From assembly GCA_963921935.1 (NCBI GenBank), contig OY998184.1, positions 27,965,067 to 28,029,066 on the forward strand: DNA of 64,000 bases, written 5' to 3'. The position numbers were made by a program, and so were the translations under genes. The notes beneath the pieces are model-generated. The model was not told the origin of the DNA, ran no database searches, and worked only from the letters and a program-made list of their open reading frames with translations. Positions within the stretch are counted from its first letter, which is position 1; the number at the start of each line of letters is the position of its first letter. The stretch comes from Galeruca laticollis. Its lineage: Eukaryota; Arthropoda; Insecta; Coleoptera; Chrysomelidae. Of the stretch, positions 44,849 through 56,629 are shown piece by piece.

Positions 44849-45091
44849 TTATCTCAAAAACGCTTCTTCTTGTTCTTCTGATAAAATTCTCGTTTGTGGA
44901 TTGTAACCCATTTTTGGCATTTCACCATTATTTCGGTTTTTCATATAACGGTTAAGTGTTACGTGGCAAATATCTAAATCTCTTGCTACCTGTCGTTGTG
45001 AAAGATTTCCCTCCATTATTAGATTAGCTGCCCTTTCCATTAGTTCATTTGAAGGACTTCTGTTGGTTTTTCTAATTCTTTGGCGTGGCAT
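44849..45091 (-). CDS. N-terminal helix-turn-helix exon of pogo-like transposase 2
   Basis: It starts MPRQRIRKTNRSPSNELMER and contains a Psq-like HTH: NLSQRQVARDLDICHVTLNR. It ends SEEQEEAFLR at a stop that overlaps the region where the main frame begins upstream of its own Met. The family protein is continuous here, so this is one frameshift away from intact. An AG at about 45097 just upstream of the ATG suggests a spliced 5' leader. Confidence 0.8.
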   Translation of the reverse strand: MPRQRIRKTNRSPSNELMERAANLIMEGNLSQRQVARDLDICHVTLNRYMKNRNNGEMPKMGYNPQTRILSEEQEEAFLR

Positions 45092-45554
45092 TGTTCCCTG
45101 AAACATGGAATTCATAAACTCAACATAAGGGGTACAAATGTAACACGTTACAATTGTACCGACTAGTGTTGTTACATTTGTACCCGAACGACATTTTGAA
45201 ATGTTTGGCTTAGTTACCAGAACAAGACAAGTCATAACCTCAAATTAGCATTAGGACTTTTTAAAGTCATGTTTGCTCTAGACGTCAACTATAAATTCTT
45301 TGCGATAAATGTATACATGGTATAGGTTATACATAAAAAGGCAAAACACTAAAATTTTACTTACCTGTCTTCAAAACAACCTATTTAACATAACTTTTGA
45401 CTCGTATTACATGGACCGCTCTAATCAACATGCAAACTACTTCACACTACAACCTATTTGTTGGACACGTTGCCAAATTTAAAAAATTACACTAGACGTT
45501 TTTCTATCTGTTGTTACATTCGTACCGCGTTACAATTGTACCCGACCTCCCCTA

Positions 45555-46638
45555 TTCCAAATATCACCGAAATAAAACACATTTTACAGGGTATTCGGGT
45601 TTCTATGTCACTGAGTATATTTCAATATTGAACAAAAGTGTAACATGAATAAAACTTTATCTAATACAGTTGATGACATTTAAACAAATCTGTTGCTTAT
45701 AACAACAAATTTTTAAAAAAATACCGTAGTAAACCTCCAGACTCCTCAAAAATCCAAATAGAAGGCACATATTTATAATTTATAGAATCTTCAGACTTAA
45801 AACTTGGATTATGTTCCTTTACCGATAAAGTAATATTAAAGTTAGTTCGTCCCTGTGGGGGTGGTAACAACGCGCAATGAATAAAATCATATATATTCAT
45901 CTGGTGCACGCTTCAGTCGAACAAAGAGTCCGGAACTCCGGAATTAAAAATCATTCATTTCATTCAAAATCAATCATTACATCTGGCCATTGTTACAGCC
46001 GTATAATATCTCCGGCCCCGTTTTAATCAATCTGAAAAACATCATAATTGATGCTTTTACTCAAATTATATCCTCCTTTTTCAATTTCTGTTTGTACATT
46101 GTGAGTCTTTTGTACAATATTATTTTGGTACACATTTTTTAATTAGGAGTCTCAAAAAATGAATAAGAAATTAATTCCCTGAATTGTTCGTAACTGTTGA
46201 AACGTTCCCGTCAAGAAGAACTTCTTTATACTCTTGGGTATTTTGAATTTCTCACATTTTTCTTGCCAGAGTTAGAAAATAATTATTATACAAGAAATGA
46301 AGAGAAGAATTTGAATCACAATAAAATTTGTTCAAGTAATTTGAGTACTATCTTTACATAAACTCCCCAATTTTCCATACACTTCTTAAATGCTCGATAC
46401 TTAGCATCTACAACAACATACTGCTTAATGATTAGGCCCCTATCTATGATTACCAACATGTAAGAGTACGTAGATTTTAAAGGCGAATATTGTGGAGATC
46501 AATAAAAAGATTTCTGATAAAATTTATTTGTAGCAATCCTCATATCACATCATCTTTGCAATTATCACTTTTACCTTCTTTCTTTTATATGTGCCCGAAT
46601 CAGTTTCATTCTTATTAATATGTTTACTATATAATCGG
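45555..46638. other. Spacer with no recognisable gene
   Basis: A 70-codon minus frame at 45697-45909 has no known motif. The rest is AT-rich. Confidence 0.4.
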
Positions 46639-47093
46639 AGAGCTGATGACGAAGTTTGGGAAGGTTCTTTAGGCAAGCTGGAATTGCGAAAAATTACAAT
46701 TTCGTCAATTGGCGAATCCAGTCCTGGTGGTCATTTAGCGAATTAGCGGTTAATTCGTTACTGCGCAGCTATTTGCAAAAAAAATTCAAAAAAATATATT
46801 TTTGGCAACTTGAATTTTTTTATCTTTTAATTTATTATTTCTAGAATTCAAAAAAAATCCCAGACGTTTCTGTCGGTTATTAAGGATTGCCAGACGTCTT
46901 CAAAATTATTTATTTCAAATTACCAAAAAATATTCTTTAGGCAATCTTAAATTTATACCACATATTTATTAAGTAATTTCAATAATACCTGCAAATTGCC
47001 TGACGATTTTGCGGGTTGTAAACAATTACCAGACGTTAATAAAGTTTGTAAATAAGTGCAATAAAAAGTCTTACGCGCATCCGTAAGTGCGAC
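46639..47093 (+). repeat. Left long terminal inverted repeat
   Basis: It pairs with 49080-49545, for example GACTGGATTCGCCAATTGAC (49458 region) against its complement at 46699-46718. Confidence 0.9.
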
Positions 47094-47109
47094 CATAAAC
47101 CAGGAAATA

Positions 47110-48454
47110 TACCGAAAACCATGATATAGTTATCGTTGATGGTTTCTTCCTACTCCATACCATGCGGGATATGCCTGCAACAATTGGCAACATCTCATAA
47201 AAGTCTTTAACAGCAACTAATGCTCCACGGGTAGATATCATTTTTGACCATTACTTCTCGCCATCTATGTAAGATTATGAACGGACTTTACGTTGTGAAG
47301 TAAATGACTTGGATTTCAAAATCACCGGACCGATGCAAGTTCGCCCTGTTGATTTTAATAAACAGTTTAAGAATATCAAATTCAAGCAGGCTTTTGTTAC
47401 TTTTTTAATTGATCATTGGGCTACTAAAGAGATGGCTCCGTTTATCGGAGAAATAATAATTAACTTAAGTTATGATAAATGTTACACCTACAAAGTGGGC
47501 AATGTTGTGATTAGGGAAGAGAATAATGATTTATCATGCGACGATCACGGAGAAGCTGACACGAAAATAGTACACTATGTCTGTAAAACTGATAATCACG
47601 TTGCAACAAATATTTTAATAAAATCTTGTGACAAAGATGTTCTAGTTATATGCTTGGTAATATGGATCATTTGGAGTGTGATAAGCTGTCAATATTTATG
47701 GAATATGGAAACAGCAACAAGAAACGAATACTTAATTTATCGCAGTTGTTTATTGAACTAGGACCTAAAGTATGCACGAGCTTACCTGGATTTCATGCTA
47801 TGACGGGATGCGACTATAATCCTTCTTTCTTCAAGAAATGAAAAAAAAGCCTTTTAAAATTCTGAAGGGAAACGAACATTATCAGAATGCGTTTAAAAAT
47901 CTCGGAACTGCTCAAAATTTGTTTAAAATTTAGCAGATATTAATACTGATAGATTTGAAAAATTTTGTACGACTTACAAAGCAGATGAACCGTTTGAAAA
48001 ACGATTCAACAATTATGACGCATCGAATTTGCCACCCTGCAAAGCAGAATTAAAACACAACTGCTGCGTACTCAATATATTACCAGGATTTGGCGGAATG
48101 CGCACTCACGTTTTCCAAGTACTTTGGCACCAACCAAGGTTGGTTGGGTCCTTCTAAATGGGAAATTAGAATTTTATTGGTTTGAAGGAGATTACATGCC
48201 TCCATCCGTTATGGATGCTTTAAAAGCAAACGAAAAACTAAATACAAGTGAATGTCATTTTATTTTATTTAATTGATTTTATTATTTAATATATACTAAC
48301 AAGATATTATTTTTCAGCAATCTTTGAGTATGTCGACGAAATTATAGCAGAGCCGGATATTGGAGATCTGCTTGACGATGAAGATGGTGTCTTTAACAGC
48401 GAAGAAGAATTATCTGAAAGTGATTCCGACAACAATGGAGAAGAAGAAGATTAA
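47110..48454 (+). pseudogene. XPG/FEN1-like (PIN-fold) nuclease-like protein of a transposon family, decayed and 5' truncated
   Basis: In order, in three frames: IVIVDGFFLLHTMRDMP, then RVDIIFDHYFSPSM, DYERTLR, ITGPMQVRPVDF, FVTFLIDHWATKEMAPFI. Next are DDHGEADTKIVHYV, NILIKSCDKDVLVI, MLGNMDHLE and LPGFHAMTGCDYNPSFFKK. A 70-bp GT-AG intron (48248-48317) leads to a very acidic tail ending EED. The acidic series VDG, EAD, D.DVLV and GCDY follows the order of FEN1/XPG nucleases (EAEA, EDMD, GCDY). Similar repeated proteins exist in insects, cnidarians and fish, usually unnamed (from memory). In-frame stops (for example near 47186 and 47839) and frame shifts show decay. The N-terminus ahead of VDG is missing, right at the TIR. 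Confidence 0.65.
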
Positions 48455-49079
48455 CAAAGTAATTTAGTTGCAATAAACTTTCTTTTATATTCAAATTTTT
48501 AATAATTTATCTACTTAATAAAAATGAAAAATTAAGGAATAATTCAATCATTTATTCCGTCATCCTACAAATCGTTGTTCATATCAAGTAAAATATTATT
48601 AATCGTGGCCTAGTTTCTGATTTTTCATTTTTTATAGTTATTAAAAGAAATTATTAATTACTAAGATTTTGCTTAGATTTTTTTTTAGATTTTTGTTTGT
48701 AAAGTTTTATCATCGTTATGTTAAATTACAATCTAAGGAGATTATGAAAAAGTTGGAAACTATGCTCCGTATATTAAAAGAAGGCATATTTTTTTCCACA
48801 AATTTAAAATTGTATTAAAAATAAAATAATTGATTTTAGATAAAAAAAAATTTTTCGAGACTAAAATACTTTAATTTTCAATTAAATAATTTAAGCACCG
48901 CACGAAATTAATAATTTACAAATTTTTAATCAATTGTCAGATTTTAGCAAAAAGAATATAATAAATTACATATTTCTGTTTTAAACGCAGTGCTGTAAAC
49001 CCGAGGTTTCTTAATAGCCAATCACAGCGCGAAGAGCTCGGGCCCCGGCAGCTGCCAACATGCCTCGATAGCTATCCTT

Positions 49080-49545
49080 GTCGTACTTACGGTTGCGCGT
49101 AAGCCTTTTTATTGTGCTTATTTACAAACTTTATTAACGTCTGGTAATTGTTTACAACCCGCAAAATCGTCAAGCAATTTGCAGGTATTATTTAAATTAC
49201 TTAATAAATACGTGGTATAAATTTCAGATTTCCTAAAGAATATTTATTGGTAATTCAAAATAAATAATTTTGAAGTCGTCTGGCAATCCTTAATAACCAA
49301 CAAAAACGTCTGAGATTTTTTTATTTGAATTCTAGAAATAATAAGTTAAATGATAAAAAAAATTCAAGTTGCCAAAAATAAATTTTTTCGAAATTTTTTT
49401 TGCAAATGTTACATGCTGCGCAGTAGCGAAATAATAGCTAATTCGCTAAATGACCGCCAGGACTGGATTCGCCAATTGACGAAATTGTAATTTTTCGCAA
49501 TTTCAGCTTGCCTAAAGAACCTTCCCAAAATTCGTCATTAGCTCT
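49080..49545 (-). repeat. Right long terminal inverted repeat
   Basis: Reverse complement of 46639-47093. Confidence 0.9.
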
Positions 49546-49762
49546 TGGACTAATATATCTTTACTTCCCAAAATAAAGTATATTTTTGTTTTCAAAAATT
49601 AAATTTTTAAAAACAAAAATTATATATTACGTTAACTTTATCTTACCCTAACAAAAGTGAGCAGGTAACGACGTCAGCTTCTCTCATTTATGTTTGTCCT
49701 GAGAATTTATATTTGTTTCATCTTAAAATTGCACACGCTGCACAGTCACCGTTTTTCTTTAA

Positions 49763-52485
49763 CCTTTATGTGACTGGGAAGAAAAACACCTTCTTACGAC
49801 GGCGTAGGTACCTGGGTACCTACTGTATAATAATTTGGAATATAAACGCAAAATACCTGTTTTTATCAAAAAACTCCATATATGTATTTATAGGTACACA
49901 ATACGTGATTTATGAATTTCTAACTTATCTGTATTTGACAAAATAAGACTTTGTTTAAATGGCAACAGCGCAGCGACATCAACTGAATTTATTCCTAGTT
50001 ACAGGTCAGTTGCATGTTTGAGTTTGTCGAATAAACAACTGCGGGTGATTAAGCGTATTTGTTAAATTTTGTTTTAGAATGTCTGATAGTAAGGCTGGTT
50101 CAAGCCAAGCCAATATTGCGAAACCAAGATGGCGAAATAAAAGGTAAGAAATAAGACGATTCTTTGATTTTAGTAGTGTATGAATAATGAAAACTGTCAT
50201 GTTATTTTGCTCACCTGTGGTCTATGTGTGTAGGAGCCGCAGTGGAGTGGAAGTTTTTTTATCTTACAAAGAAACAAGAACAATAATTATACTAATAAAG
50301 GTAATTCGAAATATGTTATTTCAGGCTGACCTCTGCAGAATTACGAGAAGCAGTAGAACATTTGTCTGATGAAGAGCCATTTGTTGCGTCCGATGAAGAC
50401 GAATATATTCCACAATTGTTATCAGGTGGAGAATCCGAGGAATCTGATATAGAAAAGGAGCCTGTAGTGGAGCAAGAATATACTGATTCCGATGAAAACG
50501 TTGACGAAGAAGAAGCGCCTACAAAAACAACTTGGGCTGGCAAGGATGGCACTCAGTGGAGTGACACATCATCAATACAAAGGCAAACAATAGGTCGTAA
50601 TATTCTGCACGAAAAAAGTGGCGCATCATCCTTTAGTCGTTCATACACGGCTCGAGAAATTTTCAAGTCTATTATATCTCCAGAAATGTGTACCTTAATT
50701 CTAAGGCACTCTAACAAAAAAGGTAGAAAAGTAACGGACGAATGGAATCGAAAATTGGCAGATAAATATCCACCTCCCAACACACCAAGCCCGAAAGTAT
50801 TCATTCCATTTACTGAAGTAGAATTAGATGCATTTTTAGGAGTTCTTATTGCTGCTGGCGTACACAGGTCTAATAGGGAACACGTATCTGAAATGTGGAA
50901 ACTAGAGTCCTTACCTCTATTTCGAGCGGCCATGTCTCGAGATCGGTTCAAAATGTTTCTCAGATTTATTCGCTTTGATGATCAGAACACACGTGCCGAA
51001 CGTGCCAAAAATGATAAAGCTGCCCCAATTTGAGATATTTGGACTATGCTAAATTCAAATTTGGCAAAGAACTACAAGCCAAAAGAATGTATAACAGTAG
51101 ACGAACAATTGTTTCCTTACAGGGGACATACTAAATTTACCCAATACATTCCATCGAAACCCGCAAAATATGGAATACAAATTTTTTGGGCTTGCGATGC
51201 GGCAAATGCTTATCCTTTACAAGGTCAACTATACACTGGAAAACCATTAGATGGTGAACGACAGGTAAATGTCGGTGAGCGTACAGTTTTGGATCTAGTA
51301 GCAAAGTATAAGGGTTCGGGAAGAAATGTAACATTGATAATTTTTTTACAAGTCTGCAATTGGCCCGTACTTTGAATTCATGGAAGATGACTTTGGTAGG
51401 GACTCTCAGGAAAAATAAGGCATTTTTACCACCAAATATGCAGGCATCTAAAGACAGGCCTATATACTCAACCATTTTCGCATTCAACAAAGATGCAACA
51501 ATATGTTCCTATGTTCCAAAGAAAAACAAATCTGTTATTCTTTTATCAACGATGCACACTACAGGCCAAGTAGATGATACTACCGTGGCGAAGCCTGAAA
51601 TAATAAAATATTATAATCAAACAAAAGGAGGCGTTGACACCATGGATAAGATGCTAGGCGAGTATACAGTAAAACGTAGAACAAATCGTTGGCCATTGGC
51701 ATTTTTTTTCAACACAATAGATGTTGGTGGCTTGGCTTCTTATTGTATTTACAAGGAACACAATCCAAATTTTAGAGCAACTGATCAACGTCGAAGATTT
51801 CTAAATGATCTTGCTCATGACATGTGCTTGCCCGCTATACAAATGCGATCCCTTATTCCAAAAGTTGTTGGTAATTATTTCACACGTCAGTCGCTAGAAA
51901 TGGTTCTTGGTCGACAAATAATCGAGCCCATTGTTACTCCAGCCGGAGAACAACCAAGACGGGATGCTTCTGGGCGTGTTATGGTTGTTGGTAGCTGCCA
52001 AATTTGTCGAGAATTAAAGCTCAAACAAAGGAAGACTCGTAAAGCGTGTAAATCCTGCTGTAAGCCAGTTTGTAATGAACACTCTGTAGATCAAACTATA
52101 TGTAAAAAATGTTGCCAAAAAACCAACTGACCTTATATGTAAGATTTTTTTGTTTTTTTGTTTTTTTGTTACCATTTATATAAATAAATATATGCAGATA
52201 AACTTCGCGTTTTCATTCTGGCTATAAAAAATATCTATTTGCATTTAAAACTGATAGAGGTACCCAGGTACCTACACCGTTATTTCTGGGTGAAAAAACT
52301 TTGGACCTTATTTATTTCTCAAATAGCGTAAAAATATTATTTCTATTGTAACATTGTGTAGAAAAAACCTAGATTAGAAATGTCACGAAATCACACACTT
52401 CAAAGAATTTAAACAAAAAAAGTATTTATATCTAAAATCTGAATAGGTACCCGGGTACCCGGGTACCTATTCAGTCACATAAAGG
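49763..52485 (+). mobile_element. piggyBac element 3 (2.72 kb) with TTAA target duplication
   Basis: TTAA (49759-49762) precedes CCTTTATGTGACTG, and CAGTCACATAAAGG precedes TTAA (52486-52489): perfect 14-bp inverted ends. Inside both ends lie GGTACC-type palindromes (about 49806-49822, 52258-52275 and 52446-52468, the last as overlapping GGTACCCGGGTACC), probably subterminal binding sites. Confidence 0.95.
50079..52130 (+). pseudogene. piggyBac transposase with C-terminal cysteine-rich domain, one stop and one frameshift
   Basis: Exon 1 is 50079-50143 (ATG start, MSDSKAGSSQANIAKPRWRN) and a 181-bp GT-AG intron (50144-50324) joins in frame to exon 2 at 50325. An acidic leader (DEEPFVASDEDEYIP) precedes the DDE_Tnp_1_7 domain: ECITVDEQLFPYRGHTKF (first Asp), VTL.NFF at about 51335 (second Asp region), GGVDTMDKMLGEY (third). 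The C-terminal cysteine-rich, RING-like part is complete (CQICRELKLKQ, CKSCCKPVC, CKKCC). A TGA at 51031-51033 replaces an Arg codon (CGA to TGA is likely), and a missing base at about 51335 removes the second catalytic Asp codon. Otherwise the roughly 620-residue protein is continuous. Confidence 0.92.
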
Positions 52486-52987
52486 TTAATAAGGCACAAA
52501 TAATTCGTTACAATGTAACTTTTTATTAAATATACTAGTTATAAGTTACACTGTAACTTGTATAATTTATTTTTATGTTCATTAGTTCTCCGTTCTAGTT
52601 ACTTATTTCTCTACATACAACATTTTTCTAATTAATGATCTTTTGGAAACATTTAATTTTTCTCCATCTTTTGTTGCTTAGGTGCATTCTACCTCCTATA
52701 TAGTCATCTTCATGTTATTCCCATATTTTTGTTGTTCCTCGTTTTAGGGTACGATGGGGTAATGACGGTCACTTAATTGAATTTCGGAATAAAAGTTAAA
52801 ATAAAAATTATATATTGATTCTGTTAAAAGAAAAATGAAACATATCAGTCACTCTATGTAGTAAAATACAAATCAAATAAAAAATCTTAAATTTTTTCGT
52901 CAAAATACTTGAATTTTGAAAATGCGTTATTAACTGGTATAACCCTAACGTCCGGGTATTACCGGTCATGAGTAATGGCAACAACGG

Positions 52988-54874
52988 TCACTTACAAAAA
53001 TCACAAATGTATCTGGTTGGAGAATCCATTCCAGAACATAGTGGGTGAGCCCATTGTCCACATAGGGTACACCTGTACCACATCTCATTACTTGCCCCAT
53101 ATTCACCACAAATCACACATAAACTAAAATCTGTCTCATTATTTTCATTATCGCTGCAGATATCATTCATTTCAACATCAGAGTCAAATGATGATGTCGA
53201 ATCAATTCTTTTTTCGGAAGAGTTTGATTTTGTTTCAAAATTTTTTTGGGTTGTGAGGTCCTTCGTCTTTGGTTTCTTGGCACTAGCGCTGGATTCCTCA
53301 GGCTAGTTTAGTATTTTTCTTTTGACTTCATTAAGACGTTTTGTTTTATTTGTACCACCTTTGGTCTTCTCCAGTTCTAACGTATTCTCTTCCTTTTCCT
53401 CCAATGCATATTTAAGGGGTGTAGAAGTTAAAATAGTCGAGTGCTTTTTTAGGTCTCTGGTTCGGATTTGCCGTTTTGGCATCTATTTTTGGTTTTGGAA
53501 GCAGGTCTTCAACACTGCAGTTGAGAGGTGCCGATTTTGAAGTCGAAGGAATTGTAGGGGCTATATTTTCAGAAGAGCAGCATTGCTTTGAACGTACCTC
53601 CATTTCTTGGTCAGATCTTGAAGTTTTGGAAACTGACGAAATATCTTCGTTAATATTAGCTTTAGTTCCATCGTCAAAGGCTGCAATTTCTTATGGATAA
53701 TTCAAAGCATCAGCAGCCGAAAAATCTTCATTTTTAAAGACAGAAGGGTCAATCGGGTAGATGCCTGTTGCTTCAAGGCCTGCCTCCCCTTTACCCACTG
53801 ATGCTGCGTTAGAGAAAGCTTTTCGAACTAATGAGGCAACCGCATACGGGGATATTTTTTCTCCTGGATGAATTTTTATGTAGAGATTGCTCTCATTCCT
53901 ATAATATGATTTGAATGGTCCATAGAATGCAACGTCCAATGGCTGAGTCCGATGCGACGTGTGGGGTGGAATGGATAACATGAAAATATGATTAGCTCTG
54001 CGAAAATCATAGGCTACCAGGGAAACGTGGCTCCCAGGGAAACGTGGCTCGAATGGTTGTCTAATATTAACAACATTTTATCGATTTCGGATGGTTTTGC
54101 ATGAACGACAAAGTGCTTGAGCTATTTGATGGAAAGGTCCTCTGTTATCCAACCATTCTTAGAGCATTCGTATTTTGCGCCGATAGGACCATCTTTTTCA
54201 AACAGAGGTGAATGTCGTTGACGAGGGAAAATAACCATAGGTGGTGTATAGCGCCCAGTGACACTCATTGTACAAACAAGTGTTATATTCCGACCTCTTT
54301 CCTAGCCTGTCATGGAGCCAATCCTCTTCTGACCTTTTGCCGCCAAAATTTTTCCTGGTTGCTGCACGGTGGAAATTCCAGTCTCGTCAGCATTGTAGAT
54401 GCTTCTAGGTGAAAAGTTGTGTTATTCCATTAGTTGCTGTAAAAGTTCGAAGAACCGCTTGATTTCCACTTTGTTGAAGGCAGTAGCCCTGTTTAAGCTA
54501 GTAGCCTCCGCTTTTCGTATTGAAATTTTATTTCTCTTTAGAAATGCTATTAGCTAATCGCGATCTGCCATTTTTAATTCGGTATTGAAATTATGTTTTA
54601 CTTCCTTATCTGTGCATCTATAAAATATAGATGCTAAATATTTTATTTGGATTGACATTTTCACCTCCTACTCCCTGGTGAAAACAGTTTTTCTTCCCAA
54701 AATAGGAGAGACAAATTTGTCTTTCTTAATTCTTTCTTGAAGGGATGAAAATGGAATTTCACATCGTTTAGCAGCAGTTCGCATAGAAACCCCTTGTTCA
54801 TATAATCGTTTAGCTGCATTCAGGTTTTCAACTGACCACTTTGCTCTATTAGTTTTTCCAATATGTGACTGCGG
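52988..54874 (-). pseudogene. pogo-like transposase with PHD finger (element 3, decayed)
   Basis: It starts MPQSHIGKTNRAKWSVENLN with an HTH (GVSMRTAAKRCEIPFSSLQE). In broken frames the rest follows: RATAFNKVEIKRFFELLQQL, then a GISTVQQP-like entry to the catalytic domain, LDNHSSHVSL (second Asp), and the frame 53691-53981 with IPPHTSHRTQPLDVAFYGPF (third Asp). A full C4HC3 PHD finger ends it (CVICGEYGASNEM, CTLCGQWAHPLC, YICDFC). It has several stops and a 17-bp duplication right after the second Asp motif. It is older than elements 1 and 2. Confidence 0.85.
54017..54049. repeat. 17-bp tandem duplication in transposase 3
   Basis: CCAGGGAAACGTGGCT occurs twice, one base apart. On the coding strand it follows LDNHSSHVSL and shifts the frame. 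Confidence 0.85.
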
Positions 54875-55292
54875 CATCTGCACTAAACACAAAGTCTATA
54901 AAAATACGTTTTTGTTAATAAGAGAAATGCCGGTCACTTGACCGGTTTTGCCCTCACATGTATGCGTATATTCAAAAATAATTTAAAAGCTTAAAATGTT
55001 AATTTATTGCCCATTTTAATAAATAAGATCATTATACGATCTAGCATCCTACTTATACACACATCATATTAAAAAATATATGAAATATAAGTACTTACGG
55101 CTTATTTTCAATGGTAACGAAATTATAAAAATCCCAGTAAAATCAAAATGGTCTACCATTCTACGTCAACGGTTGTCGATAACTGAATCAACTAAACGCG
55201 TACGTTCCTACAACATTAAATGCAGTTGTTTGAATAGAACGATGTTGCCAGATGTAATTCTCTTCAGGAAATAGAGGTGTGACCGGTTGTAG

Positions 55293-55375
55293 TGGTTACT
55301 CAGTAAGTGCCCTTCGTATAAACTACGTCCACCATAAAAGTATTATATCTTTGGGAAAGCACTTACCTAGTAACC
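55293..55375. repeat. Hairpin near the right end of pogo element 3
   Basis: GGTTACTCAGTAAGTGC (55293-55309) and GCACTTACCTAGTAACC (55359-55375) are inverted with two mismatches and a 49-bp loop. It may be a subterminal site of the element or a small MITE inside it. Confidence 0.6.
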
Positions 55376-55671
55376 GATCTTCGGGGGTTGAATAAACAAC
55401 ATCTTTTAAAAACTCACTGGGATAAGTATATTTAGAATTAGCACAGACTACAATACATTATACATTTTATTTTATTCAAAATAATAATAAGGAATGAATT
55501 AATCGTCAGTTTGTCGACATTTTACCTTTATAGGAAGCTGTAGTACAGTGGGCTGCATGCCTGACCTTCCACCTATCAGTTGAGCGTGATATTTACATTT
55601 TAATTAGAATGTGCTCTCCGTATATCTAGCATTGACCTTCATAGATCAATGTATTACCCCATTCTACCCTA

Positions 55672-56625
55672 CCATGTATTTTTTTGTTTTGTTGCGTTTT
55701 GTATTCAATTGTCTTACATTTTCTTTTTGTTCCTTTATTTCTAGATCTTTTAGTTGCCTTCTCAATTATTACCTTCTCCGCATCTTGTTTATTGTTTCTG
55801 TCTCTTACTCATTATGCATTTTTTGCATAATGAGTCGTTCAATTTTACATCCTCACACTATTTTTTCAATAGTTATGTTTTGTTCGTTTCAGTTTTCTCA
55901 ATATTCTCTGGTCTTTATACGGATATTCTCCATCTACATTTCAAATCTACATCAGAAATAAATCAGAATTTAGGAACGATATTCCTCAGTAATCAATATT
56001 TTCTATTATACTCTGTATACGTTTACTTTTTGAACTAATGTAATGTACGTACAAGACTCCTTTCATATATTCGAAAAACAATAAGCATAATCATCATTTT
56101 AACATAATACTAAAATTCATTCTATCTACGTTTCCATTGTAGGGACAGTAAAATTAATTATTTTAAAGTTGAGAACAGCTGCGCTTTGGCATAGCCTATG
56201 TTCTGATGTGATATGACAATCAGATTCTATACAATGGGCGACGTCACAACATCGAGTTTTGTAATTAATAAAGTAGAGGCGCACTTGGTCTACTCAGTTA
56301 CTCTGCTCTGACATTAAACATGGATTAGTGGGGAAGGCGTGGAGTTTGTTTTCAATGATCACCGTTCGATTAGATTTTAATTCGACATGTATCTTTGTCA
56401 GAAGGGTGATAATTGGGTAACACTTTAAAACGTGGTTGAATGTTTGGTTCACTAATTTCTTGAAAGTCGAAATAGATCAAGGATTTTTCTCATTTAATAA
56501 TCTGAAGAATAATTTGATGAAATCAAATATATATGAATAAGTGTTCTTGATTATTGGTTATTATGATATTTTCATAAAGGCCAATGTCAATCCAAAACGT
56601 CAAAAATAAACGGTTTTAAAGATTA
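55672..56625. other. Spacer, no recognisable gene
   Basis: Long open frames here are T-rich and hydrophobic without motif; they look like base-composition artefacts. Confidence 0.45.
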
Positions 56626-56629
56626 AAAC

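Larger units (their letters stand above)
42758..45552 (-). mobile_element. pogo-like DNA transposon 2 (2.8 kb, nearly intact)
   Basis: Ends GGGGAGGTCGGGTACA.TTGTAACA are inverted at 45528-45552, with TA on both sides (42756-42757, 45553-45554). The core GTTACAATTGTACC and related strings recur inside both ends (42950-43010, 45128-45190). The transposase fills the middle and is broken at just one place. Confidence 0.92.
46639..49545 (+). mobile_element. DNA element with ~460-bp terminal inverted repeats and an XPG/FEN1-like gene
   Basis: The arms 46639-47093 and 49080-49545 are reverse complements with scattered mismatches and indels. Outer ends are AGAGCT(G/A)ATGACGAA; inner ends are near TTACGCGCA.CCGTAAGT. 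Between them is one gene reading rightward. No DDE transposase, helicase, recombinase or RT is visible in the 2 kb interior. The target duplication is not clear. Long TIRs plus a central gene indicate a mobile element, possibly a non-autonomous derivative. Confidence 0.8.
52748..55669 (-). mobile_element. pogo-like DNA transposon 3 (about 2.9 kb)
   Basis: The left end is GGGTACGATGGGGTAAT and the right end, inverted, is GGGTAGAATGGGGTAAT. TA lies on both sides (52746-52747, 55670-55671). Motifs GGGTATTACCGGTCA and ACGGTCACTT recur inside the left end, and GCCGGTCACTTGACCGG inside the right (about 54930-54948). Confidence 0.8.

Noticed and set aside
55611..56038. 116-codon hydrophobic frame resembling a membrane protein
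   Set aside because: It is a product of T-rich composition without start context, splice signals or known motif.
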